Source: Acuticoccus kalidii (GTDB taxonomy: Bacteria > Pseudomonadota > Alphaproteobacteria > Rhizobiales > Amorphaceae). Taken from it: 64,000 nucleotides of DNA. Made by a program: the position numbers and the translations under genes. The notes under the pieces were generated by a model. That model was not told the origin of the DNA. It saw only the letters and a program-made list of their open reading frames with translations, and did not search any database. Positions 53,646 to 64,000 of this stretch are shown piece by piece (the first letter of the stretch is position 1; every line of letters starts with the position of its first letter). The stretch is taken from assembly GCF_021556395.1 (NCBI RefSeq), contig NZ_JAKGCS010000033.1:1-64000 (forward strand). Reading direction: 5' to 3'.

Positions 53646-54065
53646 ATGGCACAAAGTTATCGCGACCGCTTCATCCAGGTGTTCTCGTGGTGGCAAGGCA
53701 CCACTTTCGGCACCTCATTGACCACGTGGCTCCGTGGCGAGTTCGTCGGCGAGGACGAGTTCGGCAACCGCTATTTCCGCAGCAAGAGCGGCAAGGTCGA
53801 TCCGGTGCTCGGCTTCGAGCGGCGCTGGGTGATCTACAAGGGCGTCGCCGACGCGACGATGATCCCGCCCGGCTGGTACGGCTGGATGCACCACCTTCGC
53901 GACATCGCCCCGGTGAACGACACCTACCGCGCGCGCGAGTGGCAGAAGCCGCATCAGCCGAACCTCACCGGGACGGCGAACGCGCACCGTCCGCTCGGCT
54001 CGATCCTCCGACCCGACCCGGAAGCGAAAATCTCCACCGGCTACGACGCCTGGTCGCCCGAATAG
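53646..54065 (+). CDS. NDUFA12-family NADH:ubiquinone oxidoreductase subunit
   Basis: This is a 139-residue protein. FSWWQGTTFGTSLTTWLRG opens it, followed by VGEDEFGNRYFRSKSG, RRWVIYKGVADATMIPPGW and WMHHLRD, then AREWQKPHQPNLTGT, all family landmarks. It is the bacterial homologue of the 17.2-kDa mitochondrial complex I subunit; in alphaproteobacteria it aids complex I assembly. A 132-base gap separates it from the cupin gene on the same strand. Confidence 0.92.
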   Translation: MAQSYRDRFIQVFSWWQGTTFGTSLTTWLRGEFVGEDEFGNRYFRSKSGKVDPVLGFERRWVIYKGVADATMIPPGWYGWMHHLRDIAPVNDTYRAREWQKPHQPNLTGTANAHRPLGSILRPDPEAKISTGYDAWSPE

Positions 54066-54197
54066 GCGGCGACCGCGCCGATCCGCGCAGGCTTCACGCT
54101 CGGCCGGGCGCGCCCGGCCTCAGAAACGACCCGGACAGGCGGCGGGCCGGAACGCTCCGTCCGCCCACCGGCGGGATAGGGAGAAAAGGCGGCCATC

Positions 54198-54596
54198 ATG
54201 AAGATCATCCGCAATGGCGAAGCGCCGTCGGTCCAGGCGCCGGCGCAAAATTTCACCGGCACGGTCTGGCAGAACCCGATCATGCGGGCCGAGGATCCGG
54301 CGCGCGTCAACTCGGTCAATGTCACGTTCATGCCGGGCGCCCGCACCAACTGGCACCACCATCCCTACGGCCAGACGCTGCACGTGACCGCCGGTCTCGG
54401 CTGGTTTCAGACCGAGGGTGAGGCGCGCATCGAGATCCGCCCCGGCGATTCGATCTGGATCCCGCCCGGCGAGAAGCATTGGCATGGCGCGACGGATACG
54501 ATGATGATGTCCCATATCGCGATCCAGGAGCGCGAGGGCGAAGGTCACGCGACTTGGCTGGAGCCGGTCTCCGACAAGGATTATCTCGCCCAATAG
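54198..54596 (+). CDS. Cupin-domain protein
   Basis: This is a 132-residue single cupin. The metal-binding motifs are [18 protein letters not shown] (His, His, Gln-type ligands) and [10 protein letters not shown] (His). The layout is that of small cupins annotated as carboxymuconolactone-decarboxylase-associated or hydroxynitrile-lyase-like; the substrate is unknown. The end is followed by a strong bidirectional terminator. Confidence 0.85.
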   Translation: MKIIRNGEAPSVQAPAQNFTGTVWQNPIMRAEDPARVNSVNVTFMPGARTNWHHHPYGQTLHVTAGLGWFQTEGEARIEIRPGDSIWIPPGEKHWHGATDTMMMSHIAIQEREGEGHATWLEPVSDKDYLAQ

Positions 54597-54653
54597 AACC
54601 GGCCGCGCGCCGGCGGGCGGGGCAGTGCCGACCGCGTCCGCAGCAGCATCATG

Positions 54654-54682
54654 AAAACGCCGCCCCGAAAGGGCGGCGTTTT
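54654..54682. terminator. Strong bidirectional intrinsic terminator
   Basis: AAAACGCCGCCC (54654-54665) and GGGCGGCGTTTT (54671-54682) form a perfect 12-base stem around a short CGAAA loop, with A and T runs at both ends. It lies between the convergent cupin and dehydrogenase genes. Confidence 0.9.
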
Positions 54683-54723
54683 GCGTTTCCGTGGGGCGAC
54701 GCCCCTGGCGCCGCCGGCCTCGT

Positions 54724-55593
54724 TCAGGAGCGCTCGAGCCGGGCGAGCAGGCTCGACGTGTCGTAGCGGCCGCCGCCCATCTTCTGGACGTCGCCATAGA
54801 ACTGATCGACGAGGGCGGTGACGGGCATTCGCGAACCGTTGCGCCGGGCTTCGGCGAGGACGATCGCAAGGTCCTTGCGCATCCAGTCGACGGCGAAGCC
54901 GTGATTATACTCGTCGGCGTCCATCGTCTTCCAACGGTTCTCCATCTGCCAGGAGCCCGCGGCGCCCTGGGAGATCACCGAGACCACCTTCTCGATGTCG
55001 AGGCCGGCGGACTTGGCGAAGTGAAAGCCCTCGGCGAGACCTTGGACGAGGCCGGCGATGCAGGTCTGGTTCACCATCTTGGTGAGCTGGCCCGCGCCGG
55101 TGTCGCCCATGAGGCCGACCATTTTGGCGTAACAGTCGATCACCGGCTTGGCGTGGTCGAACACGTCCTGCTTGCCGCCGACCATCACGGTGAGGGCGCC
55201 GTTCTCGGCGCCGGCCTGACCGCCGGAGACCGGGGCGTCGAGGAATTTGAAGCCGGCCTTCTCCGCGGCCGCGGCGAGCTCGCGCGCGACTTCGGCGGAG
55301 GCGGTCGTGTTGTCGACGAAGGTCGCGCCCGGCTTCATGGCCGCGAAGGCGCCGTCGGGGCCGATCGTGACCTGGCGCAGGTCGTCATCATTGCCGACAC
55401 AGCAGAAGACGAAGTCCTGCCCTTCCGCGGCCTCGCGCGGCGTGGCTTTGAAGGCGCCGCCGAATTCGGCCGCCCACTTCTCCGCCTTGGCCGTCGTTCG
55501 GTTGTAGACGGTCACCGTGTGACCGCCCTTCGCGAGGTGGCCGGCCATGGGGTAGCCCATCACGCCAAGACCTAGAAATGCGACGTTAGCCAT
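54724..55593 (-). CDS. Beta-hydroxyacid dehydrogenase (3-hydroxyisobutyrate dehydrogenase family)
   Basis: This is a 289-residue NAD(P)-binding enzyme. FLGLGVMGYPMAGHLAKGG (Rossmann), DAPVSGGQAGAENG (substrate pocket) and GAGQLTKMVNQT (catalytic Lys) are clear. Substrates in this family include 3-hydroxyisobutyrate, tartronate semialdehyde and glyoxylate. Context does not decide between them. The gene stands alone between a terminator and the trans-sulfuration gene. Confidence 0.85.
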   Translation of the reverse strand: MANVAFLGLGVMGYPMAGHLAKGGHTVTVYNRTTAKAEKWAAEFGGAFKATPREAAEGQDFVFCCVGNDDDLRQVTIGPDGAFAAMKPGATFVDNTTASAEVARELAAAAEKAGFKFLDAPVSGGQAGAENGALTVMVGGKQDVFDHAKPVIDCYAKMVGLMGDTGAGQLTKMVNQTCIAGLVQGLAEGFHFAKSAGLDIEKVVSVISQGAAGSWQMENRWKTMDADEYNHGFAVDWMRKDLAIVLAEARRNGSRMPVTALVDQFYGDVQKMGGGRYDTSSLLARLERS

Positions 55594-55713
55594 CGTCTGC
55601 TCCTCTCATTGAGAGGCCGTGTTAGCGCGCTTTCCGGCGAGGCGAAATCACCCGCTGGCAGAGAAATCGCGTTTCGGCGCGGATCCGGCCGGCCGCGTCG
55701 GCGGGAAAGGGGC

Positions 55714-56856
55714 TCAGGGGAGGGCGGCGAGGGCCTGTTCGAGGTCGGCGACGATGTCCTCCGTCGCCTCGATGCCGACCGACAGGCGCAGCAGCGCGGG
55801 CGGCATTCCGGTCGACGCTGGCTCGATCGAATGGCGATGCTCGATGAGGCTTTCGACACCGCCGAGCGACGTCGCTCGCTTGATGAGACGGAGCCAGCCG
55901 GCGACGCGCAAGGCCTCCTCCGCACCGCCCTTCACGTCGAATGAGAGGAGCGAGCCGAAGCCGCCGTCCATCTGCGCCGCCGCGACGGCGTGGCCCGGAT
56001 GGTCGGGAAGGCCCGGATAGCGCACACGCGTCACCTTCGGATGGGCCGCGAGATAATGGGCGACATGGAGCGCCGAGCGGCAGGAGGCGGCGACGCGCAG
56101 CGACAGTGTGCGCATCCCACGCGTCAGGAGATAGGCGTCGAAGGCGCCGAGCACCGCGCCGTCATAGGCGCGCGCCTTGGCCGCGGCGTCGAATATCTCG
56201 CGCCGCTCGCCACCGCCGACGAGCGCGCCGGCGAGCACATCGGAGTGACCGTTGAGCCCCTTCGTCGCCGAATGGACGACGATGTCGGCGCCATGCTCCA
56301 ACGGCCGGGTGAGGATCGGCGTCGCGGTGGTGGAATCGACCGCGAGCGCGGCGTCGAAGCGATGCGCGATCGCTGCCGCCTCGGCGATGGAGACGATGTC
56401 GAGGAGGGGGTTGGACGGCGTCTCGATCATGACGAGGCGCGGCTTGTGGGTCGCGCAAGCGTCCTCGAGGGAGGACAGATCGTTCGCATCGAACCAGCCG
56501 ATCGGCGCGCCCTCGTCGGCGAGACGTGCGGCGAACGTGTTGGTTCCATAATAGGTGCCGTTCTGGACGACGATCGGCCCGCGGGCCGATCGCATCAGCG
56601 CGGCGATCGCGGCGAGGCCGGAGGCGTAGAGCCGCGCCTCGGTCCCGCCGCCGCCTTCGAGGGCGGCGATGACCGATTCGGCTTCGCGCACGGTCTGATT
56701 GTCGTCGCGTCGATAGATGCCGCCGGCGGGGAGGCTATAGTCCTCGGATCGCTCGAAGGTGGTCGACAGGTCGATCGGGCCGACGACGCCCCCGGTCGCG
56801 GAATTGTGTTGTCCGTTCGCCTGGGCGGCGATGGTCGCGCGTTGCCAATCACTCAT
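55714..56856 (-). CDS. Cys/Met-metabolism PLP enzyme (cystathionine beta-lyase/gamma-synthase family)
   Basis: This is a 380-residue fold-type I PLP enzyme. LYASGLAAIAALM, QNGTYYGTN, IETPSNPLLDI (substrate side), AVDSTTATPILTRPLEHGADIVVHSATKG (Lys of SATKGLNGHSD) and RVRYPGLPDHPGH occur in order. The gene could encode MetC, MetB or MetZ; no residue alone decides. It overlaps the ABC permease stop by ATGA, so the enzyme probably processes the transported amino acid. An unusual fusion of import and trans-sulfuration in one operon. Confidence 0.85.
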   Translation of the reverse strand: MSDWQRATIAAQANGQHNSATGGVVGPIDLSTTFERSEDYSLPAGGIYRRDDNQTVREAESVIAALEGGGGTEARLYASGLAAIAALMRSARGPIVVQNGTYYGTNTFAARLADEGAPIGWFDANDLSSLEDACATHKPRLVMIETPSNPLLDIVSIAEAAAIAHRFDAALAVDSTTATPILTRPLEHGADIVVHSATKGLNGHSDVLAGALVGGGERREIFDAAAKARAYDGAVLGAFDAYLLTRGMRTLSLRVAASCRSALHVAHYLAAHPKVTRVRYPGLPDHPGHAVAAAQMDGGFGSLLSFDVKGGAEEALRVAGWLRLIKRATSLGGVESLIEHRHSIEPASTGMPPALLRLSVGIEATEDIVADLEQALAALP

Positions 56857-57596
56857 CAGCTCATCACTGGCTGCCCGGCGGGGTCAACCACAGCCTCCTT
56901 GCGCTCGCGATCGAGGTGACGCGTCAGGCGCCGCTCGAAGATGTCCCACAGGCGCCGGAGAGTCTCAACCAGCACGAGGTAGAGCGCGGCGGCGTAGAAA
57001 TAGACGTCGAAGCGGAAGGTATCCGAATAGGCAAGGCGCGTCTCGCCGAGAAGGTCGTAGACGGTGACGACCGAGGCGACCGCCGAGCCCTTGATCATCA
57101 GGACGATTTCGTTGCCGAACGGGCGCAGAGCGAGAAGCGCGGCCTGGGGCAGGATCACGCGCATGAAGGCGACGCGCCGGCCGACGCCGAGCGCCCGGGC
57201 CCCCTCCCATTGCCCTTCCGGCACCGCCAGAATGGCGCCCCGGAAGATCTCGGCCTGATAGGCCGCGGTGTTGAGGCTGAAGGCGAGGAGGGCGCAGTTG
57301 AACGGATCGCGCAGGAAATTCCACAGCCCCAGCGTGCGCCAGAGGCCGGAGAATTGGCCGAGCCCGTAATAGATCAGGAAGAGCTGGGCAAGGAGCGGTG
57401 TCCCGCGAAAAAGGCCGATATAGAACCACGCGAACGCCTTCAGCCACCAGCGGGGCGACATCCGCGCCGCGGCGACACCCATGCCGATGATCGCCCCGAA
57501 CGCCACCGACATGCCGACGAGCTGGATGGTGACGAGAAAGCCGTCGAGGAGATCGTCGCCATATTCCGCGAGGATCGGGGGCAGGTACTCGGTCAT
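56856..57596 (-). CDS. Polar amino-acid ABC transporter permease 2
   Basis: This is a 246-residue permease (HisM/GlnP type) with about five transmembrane helices. GLFRGTPLLAQLFLIYYGLG and SLNTAAYQAEIFRGAILAVPEGQWEGARALG (the EAA loop that docks the ATPase) are characteristic. ATG 57596 overlaps the first permease by ATGA. It acts as a heterodimer with the upstream permease. The C-terminal 20 residues are charged and cytoplasmic. Confidence 0.92.
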   Translation of the reverse strand: MTEYLPPILAEYGDDLLDGFLVTIQLVGMSVAFGAIIGMGVAAARMSPRWWLKAFAWFYIGLFRGTPLLAQLFLIYYGLGQFSGLWRTLGLWNFLRDPFNCALLAFSLNTAAYQAEIFRGAILAVPEGQWEGARALGVGRRVAFMRVILPQAALLALRPFGNEIVLMIKGSAVASVVTVYDLLGETRLAYSDTFRFDVYFYAAALYLVLVETLRRLWDIFERRLTRHLDRERKEAVVDPAGQPVMS

Positions 57597-58303
57597 CGCG
57601 CATACCCCCGGCTGAAGCGCGCTTCGAGGAGCGCGAGGATCGCCATCGAGACCAGCGAGATGATGAAATAGATCACGATCGCGACGGTGAAGAAGAAGAA
57701 CGGCTCCTTGGTCGACCCGACCGCGATGAAGGTGCGCCGCAACAGGTCGGGCAGGGCGATGACCGACACGAGGGCGGTGTCCTTCAGGAGGACGAGCCAG
57801 AGATTGGAAAGGCCCGGAAGGGCGAGCCGCATCACCTGAGGGATAAGGATTTTGCGCAGGATCGGCCAGCGCCCGAGGCCGAGCGCTTCGGCCGCCTCGA
57901 CCTGGCCGCGATTGATTCCGTTGAGCGCCCCCATGAAGACCTCGGAGGCGAAGGAGGCCGAAACCGCGCCGAGCGCGATGACGCCGGCGAGGAAGGCGGA
58001 AATCTCGATATGCACCGAGGTGACGAAGGACAGCACCCAGCGGATGGCCATCGACAGGCCATAATAGACGATGAAGAGGGTGATCAGCTCGGGCAGGCCC
58101 TTGAAGATCGTCGTGAATATGGTGGCCGGAACGCGCAGGCGCGCATTGTCCGAGCGGCGCATCAACGCGAGGCAAAAGCCGAGAACGAGCCCCACCGGGG
58201 CCGTCGTCAGGGCAAGAAGCAGCGTGATGCGCAGGCCGGCGAGGAGCTCATCGCCCCAGCCGTCGGGCCCGAAGCGAAGCAGTCCGAGCAGGCTGTCGTC
58301 CAT
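57593..58303 (-). CDS. Polar amino-acid ABC transporter permease 1
   Basis: This is a 236-residue inner-membrane permease (HisQ type). ITLLLALTTAPVGLVLGF, FKGLPELITLFIVYYGLS and SEVFMGALNGINRGQVEAAEALGLG (EAA loop) are visible. It forms half of the membrane channel with the overlapping permease 2. The upstream binding protein is separated by 92 bases that include a terminator, so the permeases are probably expressed at a lower level. Confidence 0.92.
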   Translation of the reverse strand: MDDSLLGLLRFGPDGWGDELLAGLRITLLLALTTAPVGLVLGFCLALMRRSDNARLRVPATIFTTIFKGLPELITLFIVYYGLSMAIRWVLSFVTSVHIEISAFLAGVIALGAVSASFASEVFMGALNGINRGQVEAAEALGLGRWPILRKILIPQVMRLALPGLSNLWLVLLKDTALVSVIALPDLLRRTFIAVGSTKEPFFFFTVAIVIYFIISLVSMAILALLEARFSRGYAR

Positions 58304-58356
58304 AAGCGGGATATCCGGTGAACTCTTCTATCGGCTGTCTGGACAGGACACGTCGC

Positions 58357-58386
58357 AAAAAAAGGCGGCCCGTGTGAAGGGCCGCC
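58357..58386 (-). terminator. Intra-operon intrinsic terminator after the binding-protein gene
   Basis: On the minus strand GGCGGCCC and GGGCCGCC (58379-58386 and 58364-58371) form a perfect 8-base stem around 7 bases, followed directly by seven T (58357-58363). It lies 10 bases past the binding-protein stop and before the permeases. Confidence 0.85.
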
Positions 58387-58395
58387 TCGTCGGCG

Positions 58396-59166
58396 TCAGT
58401 CGCCGTATACGTCGATGTCGAAGTGTTTGTCGTTGATCTGTTTATAGACGCCGTTGGCGCGGATGGCCGCGATGGCCGTGTTGAACTTTTCCTTGAGCTC
58501 GGTGTCCTCCTCGCGCACGGCGATGCCGGCGCCGGGGCCGTGGATGATCGGATCGTTCTTCAACACCTCGAGGATCTTGCAGCACGCGCCGTCCTCGGAG
58601 TTGACCCAGGTGGAAAGGACCGTCGAATCGTCGATCGCCGCGTCGATGCGGCCCGATTGCAGGTCGAGCTTATATTCCTCCGGCGTGCCGTAGCGGCGAA
58701 GCTCGGTGTCGGGGAAGAATTTTTCGGCGTAATTCGCATGGGTCGTCGAGGACTGCGCGCCGAGGATGATGTCCGCCATGGATTCGGGGCTCGCATCGGC
58801 GAGGGACGAATCCTTCGGCACGGCGATGGCGGGCGGGGTATTATAATATTTGTCGGTGAAATCGACGATCTCGTCGCGCGCCGGCGTCATCGACATGGAC
58901 GCGATGATGGCGTCGAACTTGTTGGCGAGGAGGGCGGGGATGATGCCGTCCCAGTCCTGGGTGACGAACGTGCATTCCGCGTTCATCTCGTCGCACAGCG
59001 CTTTCGCGATATCGATGTCGAAGCCGACGAGGTTGCCGGCCGAATCGAAATAGTTGAACGGCGGATAGGCTCCCTCAGTCCCAATCCGGAGTTGCATCTT
59101 GTCTTGTGCAGCGGCGGGTAGAACGGTCGCAAGGGCGAGGGCTGCGACGATAATCATGCGGTTCAT
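58396..59166 (-). CDS. Periplasmic polar amino-acid-binding protein
   Basis: This is a 256-residue secreted protein with signal peptide about 1-20 (VAALALATVLPAAAQ). LRIGTEGAYPPFNYFDSAG, VGFDIDIAKALCDEM and DWDGIIPALLANKFDAIIASMSMTPAR are the SBP_bac_3 hallmarks, followed by STTHANYAEKFF and ANGVYKQINDKHFD. It delivers a basic or polar amino acid to the permeases. Start at ATG 59166; a longer frame upstream adds 20 residues that would disrupt the signal peptide. Four Cys in the mature part are unusual. Confidence 0.92.
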   Translation of the reverse strand: MNRMIIVAALALATVLPAAAQDKMQLRIGTEGAYPPFNYFDSAGNLVGFDIDIAKALCDEMNAECTFVTQDWDGIIPALLANKFDAIIASMSMTPARDEIVDFTDKYYNTPPAIAVPKDSSLADASPESMADIILGAQSSTTHANYAEKFFPDTELRRYGTPEEYKLDLQSGRIDAAIDDSTVLSTWVNSEDGACCKILEVLKNDPIIHGPGAGIAVREEDTELKEKFNTAIAAIRANGVYKQINDKHFDIDVYGD

Positions 59167-59444
59167 GGAACCACTCCTATCCTGCTCTTTCGATACGCAT
59201 CTTGACGGTTCGGGGTCGGCATGCAAGCGCTGCGCCGCTTTCGAGACTGTCGGAGTCGCGGATTCCAGAAAAGAGGCGCGAGACGCTTGACTTCGGCCTC
59301 TCCCGCTCGTAACTCCCAGCGCTCAGAGTTAAGAACCGCTGCCCGGAGCGCGTCGGCACGGCCGGCGCGCTTGTCGTTGCAACAAGCGTGGCGACACGCC
59401 GGCGACGACGAACCGTAGGTAAGCGCAGTCGACGGTGAGGCGAA

Positions 59445-59762
59445 ATGTTCGCGGTAATTAAAACGGGCGGCAAGCAGTACAAGGTTGCCCCCGGTGACGA
59501 GTTGAAGGTGGAGACCGTGGCCGGCGCCGCGGGCGACGCCATTTCCTTTGATGACGTTCTGATGGTCGGCGAGGGTGATTCCACCACCATCGGTTCCCCG
59601 ACTTTGGCGGGCGCTTCCGTGAAGGCGGAAATCGTCGACCAGGTGCGCGGCAAGAAGGTCATCATCTTCAAGAAGCGCCGTCGGCAAAATTCGCGCCGCC
59701 GCAACGGTCATCGTCAGCCCCTGACGCTGGTCCGTATCACCGGCATCGAAGCGTCGGCCTAA
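59445..59762 (+). CDS. rplU: 50S ribosomal protein L21
   Basis: This is a 105-residue protein. [65 protein letters not shown] are characteristic. It binds 23S rRNA domain V. It is the first gene of a unit with rpmA and obgE. The 278-base gap ahead (59167-59444) holds both its promoter and the divergent binding-protein promoter; I found no clear hairpin leader there. Confidence 0.97.
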   Translation: MFAVIKTGGKQYKVAPGDELKVETVAGAAGDAISFDDVLMVGEGDSTTIGSPTLAGASVKAEIVDQVRGKKVIIFKKRRRQNSRRRNGHRQPLTLVRITGIEASA

Positions 59763-59777
59763 GGCAGGAGAGCAAGC

Positions 59778-60065
59778 ATGGCACATAAAAAGGCAGGCGG
59801 TTCCTCCCGCAACGGTCGCGATACCGCTGGTCGTCGTCTCGGCTTCAAGAAGTTCGGCGGCGAGGCGGTGGAGCCCGGCAACATCATCGTCCGTCAGCGC
59901 GGCACGCGTTGGCATCCGGGCGACAATGTCGGCATGGGCAAGGATCACACGATTTTCGCGCTGATCCCCGGCCACGTGGCGTTCCGCAAGAAGCTCGGCC
60001 GCACCTACGTGACCGTGAACCCGGTCGCCTCGGAGGGTGACCCGACGGCGATGGCCGCGGAGTAA
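59778..60065 (+). CDS. rpmA: 50S ribosomal protein L27
   Basis: This is a 95-residue protein. [29 protein letters not shown] and [20 protein letters not shown] give the family. The N-terminal tail reaches the peptidyl-transferase centre. It follows rplU by 15 bases. Confidence 0.97.
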   Translation: MAHKKAGGSSRNGRDTAGRRLGFKKFGGEAVEPGNIIVRQRGTRWHPGDNVGMGKDHTIFALIPGHVAFRKKLGRTYVTVNPVASEGDPTAMAAE

Positions 60066-62572
<2,507 letters not shown>

Positions 62573-62576
<4 letters not shown>

Positions 62577-63856
62577 GCGCCACCCGACCCCAGACCCGCG
62601 ACACGGCGGAGGATCCTGCCTCCACCGTCGCCGAGCTCGGCCGCCGCGCGCGTGCCGCGCAGCGCACGCTGGCGCTCGCGAGCACCGAGGCGAAGCGGGG
62701 CGCGCTCGCCGCGATGGCCGCCGCCGTGCGCGCCGACGCGCAGACGATCCTTGCCGCCAACCTCGCCGACCTCGAAGCCATGGACCCGGCGAGCGCCTAT
62801 TATGACCGCGCCCAGCTCGACACCGAGCGGCTCGAGGCGATCGCCGCCGCGATCGAGGCCGTCGCCGCGCTGCCCGATCCGGTCGGCCGCGTTCTCGCCT
62901 CCTGGGAGCGCCCCAACGGGTTGATCATCGAGCGCGTCGCGACGCCGCTCGGCGTGATCGGCGTGATCTATGAGAGCCGGCCGAACGTCACCGCCGACGC
63001 GTCGGCGCTCGCGCTGATGTCCGGCAACGCGATCATTCTGCGCTCCGGCACCGACACCGCACGTTCGGCGACCGCGATCGCGGACGCCTTGCGCAAGGGA
63101 CTTCGCGAGGCGGGTCTCGCCGAGGACGTGATTCAGCTCGTTCCGACACAGGATCGCGCCGCCGTCGGCGCGATGCTCGCGGGCGCCGACGGCGGGATCG
63201 ACGTCATCGTTCCGCGCGGTGGGCGCAGCCTGGTGGAGCGTGTGGAGCGGGAGGCGCGGGTGCCGGTCTTTGCTCATCTCGAAGGCCTCTGCCACATCTA
63301 TGTCGACGTGCACGCCGATCGCTCGATGGCGGTCGCGGTGACGCTGAACGCCAAGATGCGCCGGCCTGGTATCTGCGGTGCGGTCGAGACGCTTCTCGTC
63401 GACGAGGCGATCGCCGACAGCCACCTTCCGGCGATCGCGAGCGCGCTCGCCGATGCCGGTTGCGAGCTGCGCGGCGACGATGCGGCGCGTGTCATCTACC
63501 CGATGCACCCCGCCGACGAGACCGACTTCGCCACCGAATATCTCGCCCCGATCATCTCGATCGCCGTGGTCGGCGGCGTCGAGGGTGCGCTCGCCCATAT
63601 CGCGCGCTATTCCTCCCACCATACTGACGGGATCGTCACCAACGACGAGCCGACGGCGATCCGGTTCATGCAGGAGGTCGATTCGGCGATCGTGGTGCAC
63701 AACGCCTCGACACAGTTCGCCGATGGCGGCGAATTCGGCATGGGCGCCGAGATCGGGATCGCGACGGGCCGCTTTCACGCGCGCGGGCCGGTCGGTCTCG
63801 AGCAGCTCACGACGTTCAAATATTGCGTCCACGGGCAGGGTCAGACACGGCCGTGA
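62573..63856 (+). CDS. proA: Gamma-glutamyl phosphate reductase
   Basis: This is a 427-residue NADPH-dependent enzyme starting at GTG 62573 within the proB stop. [52 protein letters not shown] and [20 protein letters not shown] (the catalytic Cys) are present. It reduces gamma-glutamyl phosphate to the semialdehyde. The end overlaps nadD by GTGA. Confidence 0.97.
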
Positions 63857-64000
63857 ACGATCCGCATCCCGGGTTCGGCGACATGTCGTTGGACCCCTCT
63901 TATCTGCGTGTGCCGCGGGCCGGAGCGGGCCAACGCATCGCGTTGTTCGGCGGCTCGTTCAATCCGCCCCATCGCGGCCATCGTCACGTCGCGCTCGCCG
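63853..64000 (+). CDS. nadD: Nicotinate-nucleotide adenylyltransferase, 3' truncated by the window
   Basis: The first 49 residues are visible, beginning with GTG 63853, which overlaps the proA stop. [20 protein letters not shown] is the nucleotidyltransferase signature with the HxGH-type motif. It attaches AMP to nicotinate mononucleotide in NAD synthesis. Position after proA is canonical in Rhizobiales. Confidence 0.92.
   Translation, partial: MNDPHPGFGDMSLDPSYLRVPRAGAGQRIALFGGSFNPPHRGHRHVALA

Overview
The window comes from a GC-rich alphaproteobacterium, most probably a member of the Hyphomicrobiales (Rhizobiales). Supporting signs are the fused trpE(G), the rplU-rpmA-obgE-proB-proA-nadD order, the NDUFA12-type complex I protein, and an RkpA/RkpG-like polyketide pair otherwise known from rhizobial K-antigen loci. 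Nearly every operon joins its genes by ATGA or GTGA overlaps. No rRNA, tRNA, CRISPR array, integrase or transposase was found.

Region 1 (1-14.1 kb) is the end of a prophage plus a defence module. It holds structural and tail-spike genes (one spike with a beta-helix-type body, one with an SGNH-hydrolase domain), a diverged tandem duplication carrying two VOC-family genes, and a lysis cassette (endolysin, nested Rz/Rz1-type spanins, a one-helix membrane protein). An AT-richer segment follows with an N4-cytosine-type methyltransferase that has an N-terminal ribbon-helix-helix-like segment. Facing it is an McrB/McrC-like pair (AAA+ motor and PD-(D/E)XK nuclease). Together these look like a GTP-dependent restriction-modification system of the LlaJI kind.

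Region 2 (14.2-26.4 kb) is chromosomal. It contains an ECF sigma/anti-sigma pair divergent from a DUF4394 protein, a glutathione transferase, an oxidoreductase/aminotransferase pair of the GnnA/GnnB or WlbA/WbpE type, the phenylacetyl-CoA epoxidase operon paaA-(SnoaL-like)-paaB-paaC-paaD-paaE with its regulator paaX, and a PfkB-type kinase. Region 3 (26.5-35.3 kb) is a fully reducing 2448-residue type I PKS overlapping an alpha-oxoamine synthase, probably making an aminated lipid.

Region 4 (35.3-46.2 kb) carries a DUF302 protein, a YeeE/YedE sulfur transporter, a TPR protein, opgC, surE, a small secreted Cys-rich protein, kynA overlapping fused trpE(G), and a lipoprotein with carboxypeptidase-like residues. 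Region 5 (46.2-51.0 kb) is the strongest candidate for an undescribed system. A stand-alone YcaO enzyme is divergent from, and overlaps the start of, a 131-residue protein with a nitrile-hydratase-like leader (NHLP) and a short C-terminal tail. A SARP/BTAD-TPR regulator, a small orphan protein and an XRE regulator follow, which together suggest a RiPP locus.

Region 6 (51-64 kb) is housekeeping and transport: a second ECF sigma/anti-sigma pair, DUF502, NDUFA12, a cupin, a beta-hydroxyacid dehydrogenase, a polar amino-acid ABC transporter without its ATPase but with a trans-sulfuration enzyme, then rplU, rpmA, obgE, proB, proA and the start of nadD.
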